A stretch of 64,000 nt of DNA from Branchinecta lynchi (lineage: Eukaryota > Arthropoda > Branchiopoda > Anostraca > Branchinectidae). Position numbers and translations under genes: made by a program. Within the stretch, counting starts at the first letter, position 1; every line of letters starts with the position of its first letter. Shown here in pieces: positions 58,501 through 64,000 of the stretch. The notes under the pieces were generated by a model, which did not search any database, had not been told where the DNA came from, and was given only the letters and a program-made list of their open reading frames with translations. The stretch is from positions 23,578,533 through 23,642,532 of the forward strand of contig JAKZAP010000001.1 in the NCBI GenBank assembly GCA_023053575.1. The letters are read 5' to 3'.

Positions 58501-61500
58501 ACTAGTACGCTTGGAAGTGCTGAACAGGAATATGAAGAATTGACATTTAGAGTGTGTTCCACCCTTCTAACAATAGTTACTATTAGTTACTATTTCCGTT
58601 CCATCCTCACGAAAAGTTACTACGCTGACCGTTACAACCTTGTCGGAATAGTAACTAATAGTTACTATTTGCTTACCATGCTCGGGAGCGTAGTAACTAC
58701 GCATGTCTATAACGTGATTGGTTGGATTCGCCCCTGGCGTGAGATCCTGCTGGAAAATAGAAAAATCGTTCCAGCCTTGACGGCAAAAAGCCAGAATTTG
58801 TGACGTCATGCGTAGTAACTACGGTAAGTAGGGCGGAACACGCTCTTAGGCTGACGCCCTTACGCGTTCCATGATAGAGCCGCTTGAACTAGCAGATATT
58901 AAGGCTTCGACAAGACAAAAAATATTCTCGGCATCCATTTTAATAATTAGCAACCACGTGTTAGATCTTCTCGAACCTCTGCCAGTGTATGCATCCCACT
59001 GGACGCATTCTGCGTAAGCAAATTTACGTCAAACGAACTTCAAGCAGGGTCAGGAAGCGTGTTCGAAGCGTATGGGGAGAGATGGTATTGACTAAACTTT
59101 AGCGGATTATCTGTGGCCCGTGGCATTTTCATGACGTCTTGAAAGAGACAGAAAATTCAATTAAATTAATATTCATTACGGAGCAGAGATATGGGGATAT
59201 GCAGTAGCTGGGAAATTGGATAAGTTGCAATTAAATTACTTTAAAAGGATTCTAGGTGTAAATAATAGAATTAATGGTCTAGTGGTAAAGGGTGATTTAG
59301 GTCTATTATCACTAAGGAGTAGGAGGCTAGTGAGTATGGTAAATTTTTGGGAAAGGATTTTGATTATGCCCCATTCAAGACTACTAAAGGAGGCATACCT
59401 AGAATCATTGTGTGATGAAGGAAGCAGTCGTGGGCACACCAGATCAAGTGTATTTTAGATAATACAGGTTTAAGTAATTTGTGGAATGAAGGGGAAGGTC
59501 CAGGATGGGAGTTAGGAAGTGTGACTAGAGCGGTTAGACAGACACTCCAAGACCAGGAAATACAGACGTGGTTATGCGAGGTGAGTAAGTCAGAATCTCT
59601 GAGGTTGTACGCTGCGGCAAAAGAGACGTGGGGTGAGGAAATATATTTTAACGTAGGGTTAAGTAGGGACGAGTTGGGTTTGTTAATAAGTATGAGGGCT
59701 GATGGTTTGCCGCTCGGTGCAAGAAGAAAGTATGTGGGGAAAAAAGAGGAAAGATCGGGTCCTTACTACTTCTGTCCTATGTGTGGAGAAATGAACGAGG
59801 ATATATGCCACCTTTTGTGTGATTGTAGAGAGTTACGGGGGCTAAGGGAGGAGATTTTCGGGGTGGGGGGAGCTGATAAGAAATGGATTATTAAAATGAT
59901 GGGGAGTAAAGATTTTAAAGAAATAAGAACTATTGGGAAGTTCCTCAGGTTAGCTTTTAAACACCGGAAAGATTTCTGCTGATGGGGAAAATGTGTTTTT
60001 AGTGTTAAGAAAGTATTCAGTGTAAATTAAAAATATTAAGAGTGTGTTAGTGTGTATATGCGCATGTAAGATTGTTTACTTTTTGTTTCGTTTTGTTGCA
60101 TGATGGCCGGATGGCTTTAATGTGCAAATAAATCATTCATTCATTCATTCATATTGCAGAATATATATTTGTATCTAAATATATAGAGTCGAGCGGGGTT
60201 TACACTTATAAACCGTTCTAGGGACAATCAGTTCCGTTAGTAAATGGAAAATATACGCCGCGTTCGATTCATCTAGGGTTATCCGACTATATTATCCCAA
60301 AATTGTCTATAGTCGTTCTATTCACGAATAATGACGTCATTCTCAACGCAAATTTCCATTTCCGTAGTGTGAATCGAACGACAACAGACCAGCGATTTTC
60401 ATCATCGCTAGAATTTCGACGGAAATCATAGAACGAAAAAAAAACTTCCGTCGGGAATTTCGGATATTATCCGACGGATTTGTAGAACTATACGACTACA
60501 GTTTTAAATAAAACAACAAAAGCGCTAGGCCGTAGTTGAATAAAACGGCATCTAGGGCTGGTCGTCGACAATAATAGATAACTGTTGATGAATCGAACGC
60601 GGCTATAGACTTTTCGTGTGACGTCACGACCCGTAGATAATCGGCTAAAGTTAGTCAACACCGGAGAGACAGGATGGGTAAAGTGAGACTTACGTAGGAG
60701 GACTGATTCGGCTTTGCTTCCAAGGATGGGTTCGAAGATCCGAAGTAACGGCTTTGACAGCTGGTTCTCGAGGTAGTACTGGCAGTCGATAGGAACGCTG
60801 TGCTCTAGAACGAATATTGGGTCCTGAAAGAGAAACCTAATATGCAATTGCGCACACAACTAGTCTAACGCCTATACGACAATGTCAACCAACATTGCCG
60901 CTCTCGCAAACGGCATATCCTCGCCGTCCCACCGCGGAGTTCCACAGAAATTTTTTCAGATTTCTTCGCAAAATTGAACCATTTCCCGTAGAAATTTTAG
61001 TTTTTTTTACTTGGCGCAAACCCTAAATTCCCAACCGCCAAGCCACATAAATGATTCGACTTAAACTGAAAATAGAAAACTAAGTAATGCGCCGCAGCGC
61101 GAAATTCTAAATGATGTATATTAGTCGCTCTCTAGTATACATACAGAATACCGAGAAGGACGCCTCAGGCGAAGGACACTTGACACATTTTATAGGGGCT
61201 TCGTGCCAAACAAAAGCTTATTAAGGGCAATATTGTGCCAACATATTTCCTCGGAAATCGCCGTTCCACAGCGGAGCACAACGTTTTTGTTGTCCCAGTC
61301 ACGGGCGTCACGACTGGGGGAGGGGGGACGCCCCCCCCCCCCCCTAATGCTGTCGGCCGGTCGGTAAAATACAAGAGTCACGCCGCGATTTTTCGTCAAA
61401 AGAGTTGATTTTTTCCATGAAAACAGACGGTTTTCTGAAAATTGGTCAATTTTTCGTCAAAATAGTCGTTTTTTCTAAAAATCAGTCTTTTTTGAAAACT

Positions 61501-62666
61501 GTCATTTTTCTTGTTGAAAACAGTGGTTTTTCTGCAGAAAATGTCGGTAAAAATTACCAGCCAGTCGGTAAATGCCTCGTCCCCCCCCCCCAAACATTTT
61601 GGCTAGTAACGGCTCTGGTCCCAGTGACTCATTCACCGCATTCTCGTCGCGGGTACGCACGGACGGGGAATGTTCCGGCTATTGCCACAATCATCCAAAA
61701 AGGACTCCCTTTCAAATAAAAGGTTTGAAGCCATGCACATTCATTGCAAACAAAAATAGAAAACGAGATTTTTTTTTTGTCAGCTAGTTATCCCTCTAAG
61801 ATGATGTGCGAGGGATACATAAAATTCGGATATTTCGGTTGCGCTTCCGGCAAACCCCTCCTTTGAGGAAAATCTCGTTTTCTATTTTTATTTTTGACTC
61901 CCTTTCAGATTCGGTGTGAAGTTGCTGGTATTGTTGGTTTTCGAAACATATGTTAAAAATGATTAGAAGAAATATATGAGATTAATGCCGAGTTTAGTTA
62001 TGGGAAAGACTGATTTTGAGCAAAAGGCTATTTTATTGCGATTATGACTTTCAAACTAAACATTTTTTACCTTTTGGAATGAAATGCTAATCCGGCTGGT
62101 CATTTAGCTAAAGTGAACGCACCTGAAAGCCGAGAAAACGAAAGCATTGGCGATAATAAAGACTTTTGCCACATAAACAACAGTCAAGGTTTGATAAGGA
62201 AAATTGCCGCTTCCACTGGTAGGCAAGTGCCGTCGCTGCCGCTAGCGAGTTTTAAATTCATTTCCACTATAGTCTATAACCCCTGCTCAAGCAACTGCGT
62301 TGTTGAGGCGCTGAAATTTCCCGATGGTGAATAATTCTGCCCTGACTATCGTGAATGGAGTCAACCAGAGTGAAGTTATACAAAAGCAACATGAAAGGAT
62401 GCGACCTCACCTCCGCCTTCTGGTAAGCTGGGGTTCCCTTCGCCGCAGCAATAATCACGTATGGAACACGGTCACCGAGTTTCGGGGCAGTCCCGGCGTC
62501 TCGCTTTTTCATTTTCGCGGCCAATTCCACGTGAGCTTGCTTTGCCGAGTATTCTTTATCCGTCTTAGTGAGCTCCTTCGAGATGACGAGATCGGAAATG
62601 TCGACTCTGTTGCAGAGCAGATCTGAGATCTGGTGTTTGACGTACTCGACGGCACCATCTGGGTCT
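55431..62666 (-). CDS. POLD1: DNA polymerase delta catalytic subunit, C-terminal four exons
   Basis: Four minus-strand exons (62666-62411, 60823-60694, 57665-57398, 55524-55431) join in phase and encode the last part of the family-B replicative polymerase: end of the thumb, the CysA zinc motif and the CysB motif that binds a 4Fe-4S cluster and the accessory B subunit. Conserved blocks in order include [83 protein letters not shown] and [10 protein letters not shown]. These match the eukaryotic POLD1 C-terminus closely. Upstream exons would lie beyond the right edge of the window. The gene is convergent with the protease gene. No frameshift or in-frame stop is seen, so it looks functional. Confidence 0.95.
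55525..57397 (-). other. POLD1 last intron
   Basis: No exon is expected or seen. A CAGGGGCGCCATTTGG segment at 56507 resembles a hAT-like end, but no partner end or duplication was found. A G-run near 57360 lies just inside the intron, next to the splice donor. Confidence 0.4.
57398..57665 (-). CDS. POLD1: POLD1 exon: CysA zinc motif and first half of CysB
   Basis: The exon starts in phase 1 and its first bases complete an Arg codon before [13 protein letters not shown]. It encodes the CysA pairs (CIGC and CEYC), then [19 protein letters not shown] and [16 protein letters not shown]. The exon ends in phase 2 at a GTAAGG donor. The CysB cysteines bind an iron-sulfur cluster in eukaryotic B-family polymerases. 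Confidence 0.95.
58550..58845 (-). mobile_element. MITE family B, copy 3, TTA duplication
   Basis: It is the reverse complement of the copy at 683, with ends GAGTGTGTTCCACCCT and GGCGGAACACGCTC and TTA on both flanks. It lies in the POLD1 intron 57666-60693. Confidence 0.78.
59160..60151 (+). mobile_element. LINE 3' fragment (reverse transcriptase C-terminus and tail)
   Basis: The coding part runs from about 59160 to 59982, with one frameshift near 59430. It shows [21 protein letters not shown] and VNFWERI, then [16 protein letters not shown] and a zinc knuckle [18 protein letters not shown]. This is the C-terminal region of a non-LTR retrotransposon polyprotein. A 3' UTR and TTCA microsatellite tail follow at about 60130-60151. 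It is 5'-truncated and lies in a POLD1 intron on the opposite strand. Confidence 0.8.
60694..60823 (-). CDS. POLD1: POLD1 exon: end of thumb
   Basis: This 130-bp exon starts in phase 0 after TCTCTTTCAG and ends in phase 1 at C|GTAAGT. It encodes [19 protein letters not shown], then [17 protein letters not shown] and AESVLL. IFEPILG is near-invariant in delta polymerases. Confidence 0.95.
60909..61930. mobile_element. Degraded relative of the 45413 MITE, with insertions
   Basis: The fragment CATATCCTCGCCGTCCC near 60913 matches the MITE terminus. AACGTTTTTGTTGTCCC and the segment with CACGGACGGGGAATG at 61659-61673 match its interior. The hAT-like MITE (61300-61617) interrupts it. Another insert with inverted AAAATAGAAAACGAGATTTT arms (about 61754-61892) splits the end, duplicating GACTCCCTTTCA on either side. 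Confidence 0.5.
61300..61617 (+). mobile_element. hAT-like MITE, 318 bp, perfect 8-bp TSD
   Basis: The element starts CACGGGCGTCACGACTGG and ends GGCTAGTAACGGCTCTG, flanked by GTCCCAGT on both sides (61292-61299 and 61618-61625). C-runs near both ends and repeated AGTCGTTTTT units match the other members. It interrupts an older MITE related to the one at 45413. Confidence 0.82.
62411..62666 (-). CDS. POLD1: POLD1 exon: thumb region
   Basis: The acceptor GTTTTCAG and donor GAG|GTGAGG are read on the minus strand. One base completes the preceding codon, then [53 protein letters not shown] and [15 protein letters not shown] follow. The exon ends in phase 0. SDLLCNR, ISKELT and GDRVPYVI are hallmark POLD1 motifs just after the palm domain. 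Confidence 0.95.
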
Positions 62667-62928
62667 CTGAAAACACGCGAAATTACAAGATACAATAATG
62701 ATGTAATCTCCCTCGTAGGTCTTCGTCCAATGCGTTGCCACAGTATTTTTTTATTTATTTCTGACCCGCTTTTTGGTTACAGCGGAGTAAAAGAAAACAA
62801 AGTATAAATAAATATAAATATATATATATAAATAAACATGTCTGCGTTCTTTACAAACACTTTAAAAACACACGAAATACACTTAACAATGACATGTAGC
62901 CTACACTAAACGGGTTCACGATTAACGA

Positions 62929-63835
62929 GACCAAAGGTTTCGATGGGATCCCAAAAATCTAACATTTGATTCAAGCAATTGGGTAATGTCTTCGCCAGTC
63001 AGTCTTCGTCAGATCCTTGAAGATTTGTCCTGTTAAAATAAAGTTCAAAAATGGATTCAGCATGTCTCCTTGCCCCGATACCGAATCTCTAATCGGTTTC
63101 AAAAACAACTTGGAGCTTGTCCCATTTTTCCAGAAAGAAAACTAAGTTTAGATATGGATTCAGCAGACCTCCTTACCCCCTCAGTGAATATCTTATTAGC
63201 TTATAAAACATACATGTTTTTACCGTGAATTCAAAACCCCTCCTCTGCCTCTAAAGATAGGACTAAAGGACCCATCTAAGAAACCTGTACCAGTGAATCC
63301 TCATTGAACAACATCCTCGCTTGAATAACATATTCCCTCGTTTGAACATTATATATCTACCCCTTCGACCTTCAATTACACTAGATCTCCGACGTCCATG
63401 GAATAAACAAATGAATGTCGTCTTCCACAGCGCAGAACTATACTGATTTGAGAATAAAGGGGTATAAGGGACTGCTATAGCCGAAAACTGGTCGACAAAT
63501 TGTGTCCGGTTTTCGCCGGATTCCGGGGGAACTACTTGTCCGACGAGAAAATAACTTTCATATTCGGATTCAGCATGTCTCTTTACCTCTAAATCAACTA
63601 TCTCAATAGCTTTTAAAAATGTTTGTTTTGCCCCTTAATTTGAAACCACCTCGCCCGCCCTTATAGGGCTACAGAGCCCATCTACGAAACTGACCTGACT
63701 CTTGACCCAAAGAATCCTCCCACTAACTTTCATCAAAATATCTCATTCCCTTCGAGAGTTATCGTGCTTACAGACGCACGGACAACTTTTGCGATGTCAT
63801 AGGTATCCACTCCACGTTTTGGGATCCCAAAAAAC
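62929..63835 (+). repeat. Family A repeat, copy 7
   Basis: It has complete termini and three or so weak internal units. It lies upstream of the first visible POLD1 exon. Confidence 0.72.
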
Positions 63836-64000
63836 TGGCTAATAATGTAGTGGACTGACAGGGTAGGATGTTGGTGGAGGGTGAGCAGATGTTATAGTAT
63901 GTGTATTATAGATATGCGTAGCGGCCCTAGTTCGTGTATGCGAAAAAAGCTCCACTGGGAAAACATCTTCATTAATGTAGTGAAAAGTGACGGGGTTACC

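Overview
This is animal nuclear DNA with spliced genes and long, repeat-filled introns. It is most likely from an arthropod, perhaps a crustacean or other non-insect group. The evidence is a chitin-binding mosaic protease of the Tequila/Sp22D/neurotrypsin kind, a short TTAGG-type tract, and dense hAT-like, TNA-flanked MITE and LINE insertions. The species cannot be named from the window.

Two host genes account for all confident host coding sequence. (1) Plus strand, 9744-55302: eighteen exons of a secreted mosaic serine protease. Domain order is Pro/Thr linker, CBM14 (peritrophin-A), SRCR, C-type lectin, kringle, LDLa, PAN/apple, LDLa, SRCR, LDLa, SRCR, trypsin-like S1. All splice phases agree, giving about 1,310 codons, and the His/Asp/Ser triad is complete. 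The 5' end was not found and probably lies upstream of the recognised exons. (2) Minus strand, 62666-55431: the last four exons of the DNA polymerase delta catalytic subunit (POLD1), including the CysA and CysB metal-binding motifs. The two genes converge; their stop codons are 128 bp apart and their poly(A) signals imply overlapping 3' UTRs.

The 6.6-kb intron that splits the second SRCR domain (32611-39178) holds an AT-rich, broken Polinton/adintovirus-like element at about 33.5-38.9 kb, on the same strand as the gene. It carries remnants of a core-protein-like gene, an adenain-type protease, a small zinc protein, an rve integrase, a penton-like minor capsid protein, a major capsid protein whose 3' end is tandemly duplicated, and three unknown ORFs. 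DNA polymerase B and the packaging ATPase were not seen. Five of its ORFs start exactly at an ATAAATG motif, and a sixth has the same context with ATG changed to ACG.

The rest is transposon-rich intron. Two related hAT-like elements (16771-22038 and 48966-51992) have perfect 8-bp target duplications and carry nested insertions. A second hAT-like family occurs at 5267-7014 and 30575-32224. hAT-like MITEs lie at 7415-7697 and 61300-61617. MITEs flanked by 3-bp duplications lie at 683-987, 2394-2887, 45413-45826 and 58550-58845. A repeat with terminal GGGATCCCAAAA motifs and internal ~135-bp units occurs seven times. LINE 3' ends lie at 8.7, 9.6, 45.4-46.1, 48.9/52.0, 52.5-53.0 and 59.2-60.2 kb. 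Nesting gives a relative order of several insertions.
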